From contig SACZ01000003.1 in the NCBI GenBank assembly GCA_023369685.1, positions 272,818 through 336,817 on the forward strand: 64,000 nucleotides of DNA, read 5' to 3'. This DNA is from Prolixibacteraceae bacterium JC049. GTDB taxonomy: Bacteria; Bacteroidota; Bacteroidia; Bacteroidales; Prolixibacteraceae. How positions within the stretch are numbered: the first letter of the stretch is position 1; every line of letters starts with the position of its first letter. This document shows positions 50,831-60,280 of the stretch, in pieces. The notes under the pieces are model-generated. The model saw only the letters and a program-made list of their open reading frames with translations, was not told the origin of the DNA and searched no databases. The position numbers and the translations under genes were made by a program.

Positions 50831-52306
50831 TTAGTTCTTCTGAAGGTACTCGTGCATCGATGCTGCTGCTTTACGTCCATCGCCCATAGCCAGAATAACT
50901 GTAGCACCTCCGCGAACGATATCACCACCAGCAAATAGATCCGGAATTGAACTTTGCATGGCCTCTTCGTTTACTTCAATTGTGCCCCAGCGACTTACTT
51001 CCAAGTCGGGCATTGTAGATGGAATAAGTGGATTAGGAGACACTCCAACAGCCACAACCACTACATCAACATCTTCCTCAAAGAAATCGTCAACCGGAAC
51101 CGGGCGTCTGCGTCCCGATGGATCTGGTTCCCCCAATTCCATACGCTGTAGGCGCATTTTATTTACTCTACCTTCTTCATTGGCAAAGTATTCTACCGGA
51201 TTGGCCAAATTCAGAAATTCGATTCCTTCTTCTTGGGCATGGTGTACTTCTTCCACTCGTGCAGGCATTTCTTCGCGTGTACGGCGGTAAACAATCATGG
51301 CTCTTTCTGCGCCAAGACGTTTGGCAGTACGTACCGAATCCATTGCAGTGTTACCACCACCAATCACAGCTATGCTTTTGCCTTTTAAAACAGGTGTGTC
51401 GAAATTATCGTTGGCAGCGTTCATCAGGTTTACACGAGTTAAATACTCGTTTGATGACATTACGCCATTGAAATTTTCTCCGGGAATATTCATGAAACGT
51501 GGAAGTCCGGCACCACTAGCCACGAAAAATGCTTTAAAGCCTTGTTCGCGCAAATCGTCAATAGTTGCAGTGCGACCAACCACATAGTTGTTTTCGAATT
51601 TAACTCCCATTTGGCGCATATTGTCCAGTTCCACATCAACAATAGAATTAGGAAGGCGGAATTCAGGAATTCCATATTTCAAGACACCGCCAATTTCATG
51701 AAGTGCTTCAAACACTGTTACGTCGTAACCTAATTTTACCATGTCGCCCGCAAATGAAAGTGAGGCAGGGCCAGAACCAATTGCAGCTACTTTAATTCCA
51801 TTGGCAGGAGCTACTTGAGGTACCGACATCTTTCCCGATTCACGTTCGTAGTCAGCAGCAAATCGTTCCAAATAACCAATGGCAACAGGCGTTTTTTGTA
51901 GTTTCTGAGTATAGAAACATTGGGCTTCGCACTGCTTTTCTTGTGGACATACGCGACCACAAACAGCAGGAAGTGCACTGGTTTCTTTTAGAGTTGAAGC
52001 GGCAGCTAATACATCGCCAGTTTCAATTTGCTTAACAAATTTTGGGATGTTTATACTCACCGGGCAGCCTTCGATACAAGTAGGATTAGCACAATCCATA
52101 CAACGCGATGCCTCGCGCTGAGCTTGCTCTAAATCAAGACCGGCATTTACCTCTTTGTCTTGGTATTTGATGCGTTCCATAGGATCCATCTCAGGCATTT
52201 TTACCCTTTCAATGGTCATCCTATCTTTATTTTTTATGACTTTGCGAAGCTCCGCTCTCCACTCAGCATTTCTCTCTTGCTTCAATATTTCAGCAGCGAT
52301 AGTCAT
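50831..52306 (-). CDS. NADPH-dependent glutamate synthase small-subunit-like flavoprotein (GltD/NfnB-like)
   Basis: A 491-aa FAD protein with two [4Fe-4S] cysteine sets in the N-terminal domain (CMDCANPTCIEGCP and CGRVCPQEKQCEAQC). The FAD-binding AAIGSGPASLSFAGDMVKLG and the NADPH-binding SIAVIGGGNTAMDSVRTAKR motifs follow. It resembles the GltD subunit of glutamate synthase and the NfnB/SudA subunits of NADH-dependent ferredoxin:NADP oxidoreductases. No large glutamate synthase gene is near, and the immediate partner, 9 bases upstream, is an NfnA/SudB-type gene. An Nfn-type complex is therefore the best reading. Confidence 0.88.
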   Translation of the reverse strand: MTIAAEILKQERNAEWRAELRKVIKNKDRMTIERVKMPEMDPMERIKYQDKEVNAGLDLEQAQREASRCMDCANPTCIEGCPVSINIPKFVKQIETGDVLAAASTLKETSALPAVCGRVCPQEKQCEAQCFYTQKLQKTPVAIGYLERFAADYERESGKMSVPQVAPANGIKVAAIGSGPASLSFAGDMVKLGYDVTVFEALHEIGGVLKYGIPEFRLPNSIVDVELDNMRQMGVKFENNYVVGRTATIDDLREQGFKAFFVASGAGLPRFMNIPGENFNGVMSSNEYLTRVNLMNAANDNFDTPVLKGKSIAVIGGGNTAMDSVRTAKRLGAERAMIVYRRTREEMPARVEEVHHAQEEGIEFLNLANPVEYFANEEGRVNKMRLQRMELGEPDPSGRRRPVPVDDFFEEDVDVVVVAVGVSPNPLIPSTMPDLEVSRWGTIEVNEEAMQSSIPDLFAGGDIVRGGATVILAMGDGRKAAASMHEYLQKN

Positions 52307-52315
52307 CGGTATAAA

Positions 52316-53137
52316 TTATTGACGATTATTATTCTCGTTAGCTTTAATCTCTTCTTTTTTGTAGGCATTTAAACGCATAAGCATTTCATCGAAATCAATT
52401 TCGTGTGCATTGAACTCTGGTCCATCTACACATGTAAATTTCGTTTTTCCACCTACTGTAACTCTACATGCACCACACATGCCTGTTCCATCTACCATGA
52501 TAGAGTTTAAACTGGCTTGTGTTGGAACGTCGTATTGTTTGGTTAGTTGTGCGCAAAATTTCATCATAACAGCAGGACCAATGGCAATGCATTCATCTAC
52601 TTTTTCGCGCTTCAAGATCTCTTCAGCTCCTTGTGTAACCAATCCTTGTTGTCCGTACGATCCATCATCGGTCATAATAATTACTTCGTCCGACCATTTA
52701 CGCATTTCGTCTTCCAGAATTAGTAGTTCTTTATTACGTGCTGCAAGCACGGTAACAACTCTATTGCCCGCTTTTTTAAAACCTTCAACAATAGGTAGCA
52801 ACGGTGCAATTCCAACCCCTCCTCCAAGTGCAAGAATAGTTCCTTTGTTTTCAATTTCAGTAGGTTGTCCCAGTGGGCCAACTACATCGGTAATCGATTC
52901 GCCTACTTCCAATTCACAAAGTTTGGCAGAACTAACTCCTACATTTTGTACAATTATAGTAATGGTTCCTGTTTCGATATTCGAATCGACTATGGTTAAA
53001 GGAATGCGTTCCCCTTTTTCACCTACACGCAGAATAATGAAGTTACCCGGTTTGCGAGAACGTGCAATTAGGGGAGCTTCAATCTCAAGCTTTATTACCT
53101 GAGCTGAAAGGTGCTCTTTTACTACAATTTTGTTCAT
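52316..53137 (-). CDS. FAD/NAD-binding [2Fe-2S] flavoprotein (NfnA/SudB/PyrK-like)
   Basis: A 273-aa protein with a ferredoxin-reductase fold. The N-terminal FAD domain contains KPGNFIILRVGEKGERIPLT, the NAD-binding part GTILALGGGVGIAPLLPIVE, and the C-terminal [2Fe-2S] ligands are in VDGTGMCGACRVTVGG and FTCVDGPEFNAHEID. It matches the sulfide/dihydroorotate dehydrogenase-like group. It is cotranscribed with the GltD/NfnB-like gene 9 bases downstream. In the Nfn complex such a subunit takes electrons from NADH; for this organism that is inference. Confidence 0.88.
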   Translation of the reverse strand: MNKIVVKEHLSAQVIKLEIEAPLIARSRKPGNFIILRVGEKGERIPLTIVDSNIETGTITIIVQNVGVSSAKLCELEVGESITDVVGPLGQPTEIENKGTILALGGGVGIAPLLPIVEGFKKAGNRVVTVLAARNKELLILEDEMRKWSDEVIIMTDDGSYGQQGLVTQGAEEILKREKVDECIAIGPAVMMKFCAQLTKQYDVPTQASLNSIMVDGTGMCGACRVTVGGKTKFTCVDGPEFNAHEIDFDEMLMRLNAYKKEEIKANENNNRQ

Positions 53138-53463
53138 CGATATATTTTTTCTTCAATTGTTACTATGGTTACCCGATACTGATGTGTTGAATGTCAACCA
53201 AAATCGAGTTTTTTCCTTATGTTGTTAATAAGAAAAAGTGTTCAAAGTTACAAACTGTAAGTTGATTTACCAGCTTTGCTAAAAATATTCGTTTTGATAT
53301 ATGAGATCAAATGATATAAATCATACATTCTGAATTGATTACATTATTTTAAATCTTTCTTACGATTTCTTTTTACTATTTGAAATATTCCTATATTTAA
53401 GGTTCGATTTTTGATAAAGAGGAGAGCGATTCTGTTTTTAGGAAACTTTTTGAATTTCAATCG
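53138..53463. other. Intergenic region between the NfnA-like and DksA-like genes
   Basis: 326 bases with no gene. A minus-strand TAACTTTG (53243-53250) may be the -7 element for the flavoprotein operon, with a 105-base leader. I see no exact TAnnTTTG for the plus-strand DksA-like gene, only a TATATTTA at about 53393-53400. No repeat or RNA gene is evident. Confidence 0.4.
53243..53250 (-). promoter_or_regulatory. -7 element TAACTTTG before the flavoprotein operon
   Basis: Exact TAnnTTTG match on the minus strand with a weak -33 region. Confidence 0.4.
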
Positions 53464-53796
53464 ATGACACCAAATGAGAAAATAAAAATTCGGGAAATGA
53501 TTGAGTCGAAAATCAGTCGACTTGAGAAGAATATTGCCGAATTGAAAGAATTAACTCAACCTATTGCGCCCGATTCGGCCATTGGTAGAGTAAGTAGAAT
53601 GGATGCCATTAATAATAGAAGTATTAACGAGGCAGCATTGAGAAAGAAAAAGGTGCAATTGGTGAAGTTACAGGAAGCACTAAAACAAATCGATGAACCA
53701 GAATTTGGAATATGCATTAAATGCAAAGCAAGCATTCAGCCTCAGCGAATAATTCTGATGCCTGAATCGAGAGTTTGTGTGAAATGTGCCAATTAA
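53464..53796 (+). CDS. DksA/TraR family zinc-finger protein
   Basis: A 110-aa protein of the DksA/TraR group, which acts in the RNA polymerase secondary channel. The N-terminal half is a coiled coil (KIREMIESKISRLEKNIAEL, LRKKKVQLVKLQEALKQI). The C-terminal zinc finger has both cysteine pairs, CIKC and CVKC, around ASIQPQRIILMPESRV. It is shorter than E. coli DksA, as is common here. It is followed after 13 bases by the SUI1 gene, so both may be made together. Confidence 0.87.
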   Translation: MTPNEKIKIREMIESKISRLEKNIAELKELTQPIAPDSAIGRVSRMDAINNRSINEAALRKKKVQLVKLQEALKQIDEPEFGICIKCKASIQPQRIILMPESRVCVKCAN

Positions 53797-53809
53797 CTTA
53801 AAGAATACA

Positions 53810-54154
53810 ATGGGAAAAAATAAGAAAAATCGCTCAGGTGTAGTTTATTCTACATCCGATAATTACGATTATAGCTACGATGAGGAAATGGAAGAGGAAA
53901 CATTACTTCCTGCTCAGCAAGACTTACGAGTAATGCTGGATAGAAAGCAACGCAAAGGAAAGACCGTAACTTTAGTAACTGGTTTTATAGGCTCCGATGA
54001 CGACTTGAAAGACTTAGGAAAGAAATTAAAGTCGAAGTGTGGGGTTGGTGGAACAGCTAAAGATGGAGAAATCATGATTCAAGGTGATTTCAAAGAGAAA
54101 ATATTCCAGCTATTGAAAGATGATGGTTACGGAGTGAAGAAAGCCGGTGGTTGA
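53810..54154 (+). CDS. SUI1/eIF1-like translation initiation factor
   Basis: A 114-aa protein from ATG 53810 (MGKNKKNRSGVVYSTSDN). The C-terminal domain has the SUI1 hallmarks DRKQRKGKTVTLVTGF, DLKDLGKKLKSKCGVGGTAK and EIMIQGDFKEKIFQLLK with GYGVKKAGG at the end. The N-terminal 35 residues are basic and then acidic and are likely disordered. Bacterial SUI1 proteins (YciH) influence start-site choice on unusual messages. The gene sits between DksA-like and SNF2 genes. Confidence 0.9.
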   Translation: MGKNKKNRSGVVYSTSDNYDYSYDEEMEEETLLPAQQDLRVMLDRKQRKGKTVTLVTGFIGSDDDLKDLGKKLKSKCGVGGTAKDGEIMIQGDFKEKIFQLLKDDGYGVKKAGG

Positions 54155-54273
54155 TTAAAATGTTAAAAACAACCCGTTTATGCGATTTTTGGAATTCCTA
54201 GCCTGAATATCCAAGAATCTTATACCTAAAGATTAATAAATCGATTTTTGAAAGTGAAGCATCACTATTTCCA

Positions 54274-57153
54274 ATGAGTCAACAACTAATTATTGCAGTT
54301 ACCGAGCATCGTGCGCAGGGCTATATTTTAATGCCTTACTTGATTTCGCCTTCCGATCATGGTCCATTTTATACCATATCGAAATTGGTGCGAGCACACG
54401 ATACTGAGAGTATCAACCATGAATTTTCCGACGCTGAAAAACAACTCATAGAATTAATCGAGAACTATTCTGATGAGCGTTTGGCAAAGCGTTTTTCAAA
54501 GAAATTGGGGCCACATGAATTTTTCAACTCTATCGATTCTGATTTCTTCGAAAGCAAAGTAACCCCTTATATCGAGGAGCAGATGGCTGCTTGTATCTCT
54601 ATCATTCAGGAGCACAATATTCCGCTCTATTTCAAAAAAGCGAAATACAAGAACTTGTATGATGAGGATCGAATTGAAGTAACCCAAAACAAGTCGAGAG
54701 GAACATTTCATTTCAAACGGAATGAGAATGGAATTAGATATAGTTTAAGGCTTTTTCACGAAGCCGATGCTATTCCCTTTATTAGAAGAAATGTATTGAT
54801 TTTAACTAACAATCCATGTACAATTATTGTAGGTGGGAAGTTGTATGGTTTCAAAAATCTGAAAGGAAAGAATCTATTTCCATTTATTCATAAGGAGTTT
54901 ATTTTTATCCCGAAGACAGTTGAAGATAAATACCTGCGCACTTTTGTGCTGAACATTATTCGCGACCATAAAGTTACGGCTCGAGGTTTTACTGTGGAAG
55001 AGACAGCGCCTCCGCGACAAGCGATCATTTCATTCGATTTTGCTGATACCGATATTCCGGTCATGCAGTTAAAGTATCGATATGGAAATGTCGAATTTAT
55101 GTCGAAAACTCCTTTGCAGACATCGGTTTCACTGAGTGAAGAAAATGGCGATTATACATTCTGTAAATTCAGAAGATATAAACGTTGGGAAGATGAATGT
55201 GAGGACTTGCTGGGAGAGCTGGGAGTGACATTTAAAGATGGTTACTGCATGCCTAAAGAAGTAGCCAATCTATCGGAAGAGGAACATTTTTATGCTTCTA
55301 TCAATTGGTTGAGTGAGCATAAAGAGCAATTGTTGGATAGAGGTTTTAAGTTGATACAGAATCGACTGGAGAAAAACTATTTCACGGGAAAACAGGTGTT
55401 GGATGTCGAGCTAAAAGACGAAGACGATTGGTTCGATATTTATGCTGTGGTACGATTTGGCGATTACCAAATTCCATTTATTAAGCTGAAAAGGCACATC
55501 TTAAATGGTATTCGTGAGTATGAACTGCCCAATGGTCAAGTTGCAATTTTACCCAAAGAGTGGTTTGCGCAATATCAGGATTTGTTTCCGTTTGCCGAGG
55601 AAGATGGCGAACACATGAAGTTTAAAAAGCACCACTATAACCTCATTGGAAAGCAAATTAAAGGAATTGATAAGAACTACCTGAAACAATACGAAGAGAT
55701 TGTCGATAGCAACACGGCAGAACCGGTAGAGATTCCTACTGGATTAAAAGCGGAACTGCGTTCTTATCAGGCCGAAGGTTTTTCGTGGATGCACCAGTTG
55801 CAGCAACATCAGTTTGGTGGTTGCCTGGCCGATGATATGGGATTGGGAAAGACATTGCAAACCATAACACTTTTACTGAAGTTAAAACAGTCGCAATCCG
55901 ATAGTGAAAAAGTGCCTGCATCGTTGATTATTGTGCCTACTTCGTTGGTGCATAATTGGAATAACGAGATTAAGAAATTTACACCACAACTAACATGTCA
56001 TCGCTACATTGGTGTAAATAGAAAACGAAAGAAGAATTTGTCCGATATTATTCTGGCTAACGATATAGTGCTAACTACATACGGGACAATCAGAAATGAT
56101 GCTGAAGCGTTGAGTAGTTATCATTTCAATTACTTGATTCTGGACGAGAGTCAGTATATTAAAAATCCAACATCGAAGACTTACAAAGCAGCTTTGCAGC
56201 TAAAAGCGAAGCACAAGTTGGTGCTTACAGGAACACCAATTGAGAACTCATTGACCGATTTGTGGGCGCAGGTAAACTTCTTGAATAATGGTTTGTTGGG
56301 GAACTTGTCGTATTTCAAAAAACGATTTATCGCTCCAATTGAGAAACAGAATGATGAAGAGCAGCAGCTGAAACTGCAGCGATTGATTCAGCCATTTATT
56401 CTACGAAGAACCAAAGATCAGGTGGCAAAAGATCTGCCTCCGGTAACAGAGCAAACGCGCTTTTGCGAGATGACCGATAAGCAAAAGAGTTTGTATGAAC
56501 AGGAGAAGTCGGTTATTCGAAATACTATTCTTGAGAATATCGAAAGTCAGGGTATCGAGAAGTCTACTTTTGTGGTTTTGCAGGGACTAACGCGCATGCG
56601 CCAGTTGGCCAACCATCCATCAATGGTAGAAGATGAACCTGGTTTGGATTCAGGAAAATTCAATGAGATTATCCGATGCATGGGTAACTTGATGGCCGAG
56701 AATCATAAAGTATTGATTTTCTCCTCGTTTGTAAAGCATTTAGAGTTATTGGGAACCGCTTTCAAAGAGAAAGGATGGAACTATTCTTTATTGACAGGGC
56801 AGACGCGTGACCGTGAAGAGGCTGTAAATCAGTTTCAGAATAACGATGATGTGCCCATCTTCCTTATTTCACTGAAAGCGGGAGGTGTGGGGTTAAACCT
56901 AACATCGGCCGACTATGTTTTTATTGTCGATCCGTGGTGGAATCCGGCAGCAGAAAAGCAGGCCATAAATCGAGCACACCGTATTGGTCAAGACAAAAAA
57001 GTATTTGTCTATCGATTTATTTCACAAGATACTATTGAGCAAAAAATACAATTGCTGAAAGAGAAGAAATCGGCATTGGCAGACAAATTCATCAATACCA
57101 ACAATCCATTTCAATCGATGGATAAAGATGAGGTGTTGAGTTTGTTTGAATAA
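54274..57153 (+). CDS. SNF2 family DEAD/DEAH-box helicase
   Basis: A 959-aa helicase-like translocase. The C-terminal half carries the SNF2 motifs: GGCLADDMGLGKTLQT (motif I, about residues 513-528), LIIVPTSLVHNWNNEI (Ia), YLILDESQYIKNP (motif II as DESQ), LVLTGTPIENSLTDLWAQ (III), KVLIFSSFVKHLELL (IV), and LISLKAGGVGLNLTSADYVF and INRAHRIGQDKKVFVYRFI (V and VI). The N-terminal 480 residues are divergent, as in other bacterial SNF2 proteins. It is a probable DNA- or RNA polymerase-remodelling motor; the target is unknown. It begins about 120 bases after the SUI1 gene. Confidence 0.9.
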   Translation: MSQQLIIAVTEHRAQGYILMPYLISPSDHGPFYTISKLVRAHDTESINHEFSDAEKQLIELIENYSDERLAKRFSKKLGPHEFFNSIDSDFFESKVTPYIEEQMAACISIIQEHNIPLYFKKAKYKNLYDEDRIEVTQNKSRGTFHFKRNENGIRYSLRLFHEADAIPFIRRNVLILTNNPCTIIVGGKLYGFKNLKGKNLFPFIHKEFIFIPKTVEDKYLRTFVLNIIRDHKVTARGFTVEETAPPRQAIISFDFADTDIPVMQLKYRYGNVEFMSKTPLQTSVSLSEENGDYTFCKFRRYKRWEDECEDLLGELGVTFKDGYCMPKEVANLSEEEHFYASINWLSEHKEQLLDRGFKLIQNRLEKNYFTGKQVLDVELKDEDDWFDIYAVVRFGDYQIPFIKLKRHILNGIREYELPNGQVAILPKEWFAQYQDLFPFAEEDGEHMKFKKHHYNLIGKQIKGIDKNYLKQYEEIVDSNTAEPVEIPTGLKAELRSYQAEGFSWMHQLQQHQFGGCLADDMGLGKTLQTITLLLKLKQSQSDSEKVPASLIIVPTSLVHNWNNEIKKFTPQLTCHRYIGVNRKRKKNLSDIILANDIVLTTYGTIRNDAEALSSYHFNYLILDESQYIKNPTSKTYKAALQLKAKHKLVLTGTPIENSLTDLWAQVNFLNNGLLGNLSYFKKRFIAPIEKQNDEEQQLKLQRLIQPFILRRTKDQVAKDLPPVTEQTRFCEMTDKQKSLYEQEKSVIRNTILENIESQGIEKSTFVVLQGLTRMRQLANHPSMVEDEPGLDSGKFNEIIRCMGNLMAENHKVLIFSSFVKHLELLGTAFKEKGWNYSLLTGQTRDREEAVNQFQNNDDVPIFLISLKAGGVGLNLTSADYVFIVDPWWNPAAEKQAINRAHRIGQDKKVFVYRFISQDTIEQKIQLLKEKKSALADKFINTNNPFQSMDKDEVLSLFE

Positions 57154-57177
57154 ATAGAAACTTTGCTGGTTAGAGTT

Positions 57178-57208
57178 AAACTAAAAGCCAAGTTGTCGCT
57201 TTTAGTTT
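57178..57208. terminator. Bidirectional terminator between the helicase and TlpA-like genes
   Basis: AAACTAAAAGC (57178-57188) and GCTTTTAGTTT (57198-57208) form a perfect 11-bp stem with a 9-base loop. It covers the stop codon of the minus-strand gene. Confidence 0.82.
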
Positions 57209-58455
57209 AATTCTTTTTCCAAGATTTCTTCTATTTGTTGTGGTGATGGATTTATAGCAAGAATAATTCCTTTAGAATTGACTAATATCTCTATGCCAGC
57301 AGTGTTTTCAATGCCATACTTTCTCCAGATGCCATGTTCGTTATTGAAATCAATTGTGTTTATCCAAGGATAGTTATCTTGTTTAAGAGCTAATTGGTAG
57401 TTACTTGTTGTTTTATACTCTCTGGCAGCACCGATGACAGTAAAGCCTTTATCTTTATATTTTTCATAAATAGGAATTAATTTTTTCCCTTTAGCTCTGC
57501 ATGGTCCACAGAATGACGACCAAAGATTTATAATTGCGATCTTATTCTTTATAATTTCAGAAACTTTTATTTCTTTTCCCTCAAGAGTTGGAAGTGTAAA
57601 GTCAATATATTTTTCACCAACATAAATTCGGAATAAAGCATTAATTTTTTTGCTTATGGTTTTTGTTATAGGGTGTTGGGGATATCGTTTTTGAAAATGA
57701 ACGATTCGCTCATGGGTGGCATAAGTTATTTGTTCTTTATTTTTAAATGCATCGATTTTATTATATAGCCAATAATAAGCTAAAATATTATCAGACTGTT
57801 GGATGTAATCTTCTATCCACTTAGTTTTAACTTTAGAAACAGAGTCGAGTTGTGCTCTTATATTTATTGCTTCTGGTGTATAAATGTTATTTCTTTTTCT
57901 GAACTCAAGTAGTTCTTTCTTTAACCTAGTTCTGATATCAATATCAGCTGTATTTCGATATTTATCTTTTAGCTTCTTATATTCGGGAATATAGTATTTA
58001 TTGGAAGTGCGTAATGCCTCTAGTTTCTTATCATACTCACATCTGAATTGATTTGGAATAGTGAGTGTTTGATTTAAAACACCTCCTTTTATTGTCGTTT
58101 TTTGCCTGCTATTATCTGGATGAATTTCAACTTCTATAGCAGTGCTATCAGTGAAAAGTGTTCTAACTAAACCTACTTGATTTTCAATTTCATTTCTGAA
58201 CAAAATATAATATGCTTGAATGAAGTCTGAGGCGATATCGTATTCAAAGTGATTATTAATGACTTTAATTTTTATAACATTCGAAGCAGGGGTGGCTAAT
58301 GTGCTAAAATCGTCGGTTGCAGGCAGTAAATAGATTTCGTTGCAAGTTCTGTCGATGATAGTACCTTTTATTTTGCAGTTTATTTGTTGGCTATAGATGT
58401 TAGTCGAAAGTAAAGATATAAATACAAATAATGTCAGTCTAAAAATGGAATTCAT
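57202..58455 (-). CDS. TlpA-like thiol-disulfide oxidoreductase, exported
   Basis: A 417-aa protein with a signal peptide (residues about 1-22, ending SNIYSQ). The first 270 residues are a helical and beta-sandwich region of the DUF4369-like type seen in many Bacteroidota thioredoxins, and the last 130 a thioredoxin fold with CGPC at 316-319 in NLWSSFCGPCRAKGK. It should act in the periplasm as a thiol reductant or oxidant, for example in cytochrome maturation. It has no close operon partner, since the Wzi gene lies 258 bases upstream. Confidence 0.87.
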   Translation of the reverse strand: MNSIFRLTLFVFISLLSTNIYSQQINCKIKGTIIDRTCNEIYLLPATDDFSTLATPASNVIKIKVINNHFEYDIASDFIQAYYILFRNEIENQVGLVRTLFTDSTAIEVEIHPDNSRQKTTIKGGVLNQTLTIPNQFRCEYDKKLEALRTSNKYYIPEYKKLKDKYRNTADIDIRTRLKKELLEFRKRNNIYTPEAINIRAQLDSVSKVKTKWIEDYIQQSDNILAYYWLYNKIDAFKNKEQITYATHERIVHFQKRYPQHPITKTISKKINALFRIYVGEKYIDFTLPTLEGKEIKVSEIIKNKIAIINLWSSFCGPCRAKGKKLIPIYEKYKDKGFTVIGAAREYKTTSNYQLALKQDNYPWINTIDFNNEHGIWRKYGIENTAGIEILVNSKGIILAINPSPQQIEEILEKELN

Positions 58456-58602
58456 GATTCTAATAATATTGAGGTTTTGTCAAGTTGAATGTAGTGAAAA
58501 ATAATAATATTGTAAACTATTTACTGATGTTCATAAAGAGGAATATAGATTGGACGGGAATAAAAATAAGAGAGAGTTTCTACAGGAGCTGAGGGGAGAA
58601 TC

Positions 58603-58638
58603 ATTACAACCACGAGGCAGAAGCCTCGCGGTTGTAAT
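58603..58638. repeat. Long intergenic palindrome (REP-like)
   Basis: Arms ATTACAACCACGAGGC (58603-58618) and GCCTCGCGGTTGTAAT (58623-58638), 16 bp with one mismatch and a 4-base loop AGAA. It is in the 258-base gap between the TlpA-like and Wzi-family genes. No T-run follows, so it looks more like a mobile palindromic repeat than a terminator. The rest of the gap shows nothing that I can name. Confidence 0.75.
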
Positions 58639-58713
58639 CTTGTATATATTGCTAGAATTCGTTTAGTAGAGGCAGAATAGATTATTTGGCTAAGAGTTGC
58701 GCGGAGTATTTTC

Positions 58714-60102
58714 CTACTTTATATGCCAGCTAATGCCCAGTTGTGCACCTAATCTAGTGGTACTTTTTCCTGTATCCCACAATGAACCATGATCCAAGGC
58801 TCCGGCAAAACGAATGGCTAATGGAAGTTCTTTTAAGTTCCAGGTTAGTTCTCCCATTGTTGCTAACTGTTTACGAGACGAAAAACTGGCCGATTGTGTA
58901 CCTCCATTATCAGTAAATGTAACTTTCCCTGTCCATTGCAGCTGCGGAGAGAAATATCCTTTTGCTCCAATATGGAATCCCTCAATGCGATTATTGCTAA
59001 TACCTCTGGACTGTCCATCTACAAACTTTACAGGACCAAACAGTGGGCTGCCCATAACCATTTGTTCAAATGTAGCTCCTGATGCATATACTCCATTGTT
59101 GAGGTAATTATCGCCACCGCGGCCAGTTCCACGTTGTTTGTTTTCAGACCAAGCCAGGTGTACTTTACCACTCTGATTGCGAGTGTGAATGTATTCTATC
59201 ACAAATGATTTAAATAGAGGATGATCCTTTTTGCGGCTAATGTAAAAACCAAGCAGGTTGTCTTTGTGATTGACAAACTCCATTCCTGAACGATCTTCGA
59301 ATGGGTGACTCATGTATGCTTTGGCTTTCCAATTTTCCCATTCTTTAGTAAGAATAAGTTGATAGGTTCCAAACTGATTACCTAGAACATTTTCTTTGTC
59401 GGTATCAAGCGCATTTTTACCTCCTGAACTTCCGGTAATGTATCGGAAATAGTCAGAGAAGCCAGGAAGTTTTCCATGTTTTGCAGAGGTTCCACCCCAC
59501 ATAACAAAATGATTCATGCCCATTTCTACCTGAAAGGATGATGCTTCTCCTAAGCGCAAAAATAGTTGCTTGTAGTGAAGATGAGTATCTTTTACATAGC
59601 GATCATCGTCGAGAATTCCTTCTTCGAAATGACCTTTTATTGCCAGCCAGTTGGGAATAATAGATACATAACGATCGAATCCGGCTCGAACCCGAGTGTG
59701 AGGACGAGCATTGCGACTAGAAAAAAGATCTCCATTGGAAGAGGAGAGTCCATCGTAAAGCTCTTTTTCAGCAAACCGACCAGCAGTTAATGCCAAAAAT
59801 TTCCAATTTACTTTTCCAGCTAACTCAATGACTTTGACTTTTGTTTCGTCGGTGTGAGTAGCATCGAATGTGGCGAGATAAGAAAATATCCACTTATTGT
59901 CGCTAGTCCATTGGTCGTTGATGGAGAAAGATAGTCGTTGGTTGCTATCGTGATTTGGATCAATACGTCCCATTTGGTTGGCCCAAAACCAAAATGGCAT
60001 TTTCGATTTCGTTCCAACTGTCGATTGAAAACCGAGATCAATATTTTGTGAAAAACTTAATAGTGAGGAAAGTGTAAGAATAATTAAAAAAAAATGCTTC
60101 AT
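58714..60102 (-). CDS. Capsule assembly Wzi family outer-membrane protein
   Basis: A 462-aa exported barrel with a signal peptide (MKHFFLIILTLSSLLSFSQ). It has the Wzi-family features: MPFWFWANQMGRIDPNHD near the N-terminus, LTAGRFAEKELYDGLSSSNG, HFVMWGGTSAKHGKLPGFSD and the PLFGPVKFVDGQSRGISNNR segment, with alternating strands to the C-terminal LGISWHIK. Wzi is a lectin-like outer membrane protein for capsule attachment. No capsule synthesis genes are in the window. A TATTTTTG element is at 60136-60143. Confidence 0.85.
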   Translation of the reverse strand: MKHFFLIILTLSSLLSFSQNIDLGFQSTVGTKSKMPFWFWANQMGRIDPNHDSNQRLSFSINDQWTSDNKWIFSYLATFDATHTDETKVKVIELAGKVNWKFLALTAGRFAEKELYDGLSSSNGDLFSSRNARPHTRVRAGFDRYVSIIPNWLAIKGHFEEGILDDDRYVKDTHLHYKQLFLRLGEASSFQVEMGMNHFVMWGGTSAKHGKLPGFSDYFRYITGSSGGKNALDTDKENVLGNQFGTYQLILTKEWENWKAKAYMSHPFEDRSGMEFVNHKDNLLGFYISRKKDHPLFKSFVIEYIHTRNQSGKVHLAWSENKQRGTGRGGDNYLNNGVYASGATFEQMVMGSPLFGPVKFVDGQSRGISNNRIEGFHIGAKGYFSPQLQWTGKVTFTDNGGTQSASFSSRKQLATMGELTWNLKELPLAIRFAGALDHGSLWDTGKSTTRLGAQLGISWHIK

Positions 60103-60135
60103 GGGTTAATGTTTATTTGGGATAATAAATTTTTT

Positions 60136-60143
60136 CAAAAATA
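60136..60143 (-). promoter_or_regulatory. -7 element TATTTTTG before the Wzi gene
   Basis: Exact TAnnTTTG match on the minus strand, about 35 bases upstream of the ATG. The -33 site is not clear. Confidence 0.35.
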
Positions 60144-60280
60144 ATAGAATTGCATGAAAGCGTTATTATAGCTGGTATAAATAACTAAATAGTGATTGAT
60201 TTTATTGTTTAGAATAAAAAGTTGGGTTGAAAAGCTGATTTTATTGTTGTATTTTTTATATGAACTTCAAAATCAGTCTC

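Noticed and set aside
50831-52306. True glutamate synthase small subunit
   Set aside because: Not excluded by sequence, but no large subunit is near and the adjacent gene is NfnA/SudB-like, so an Nfn-type complex is more likely.
52410-53102. A 230-codon plus-strand open frame
   Set aside because: It is antisense to the NfnA/PyrK-like gene, which has full cofactor motifs; the plus-strand frame has a biased Ser/Thr/Pro composition and no domain.
60260-60280. Upstream ATG for the T9SS-type protein
   Set aside because: It would put MNFKISL before a complete signal peptide; the ATG at 60281 gives the normal MKK start.
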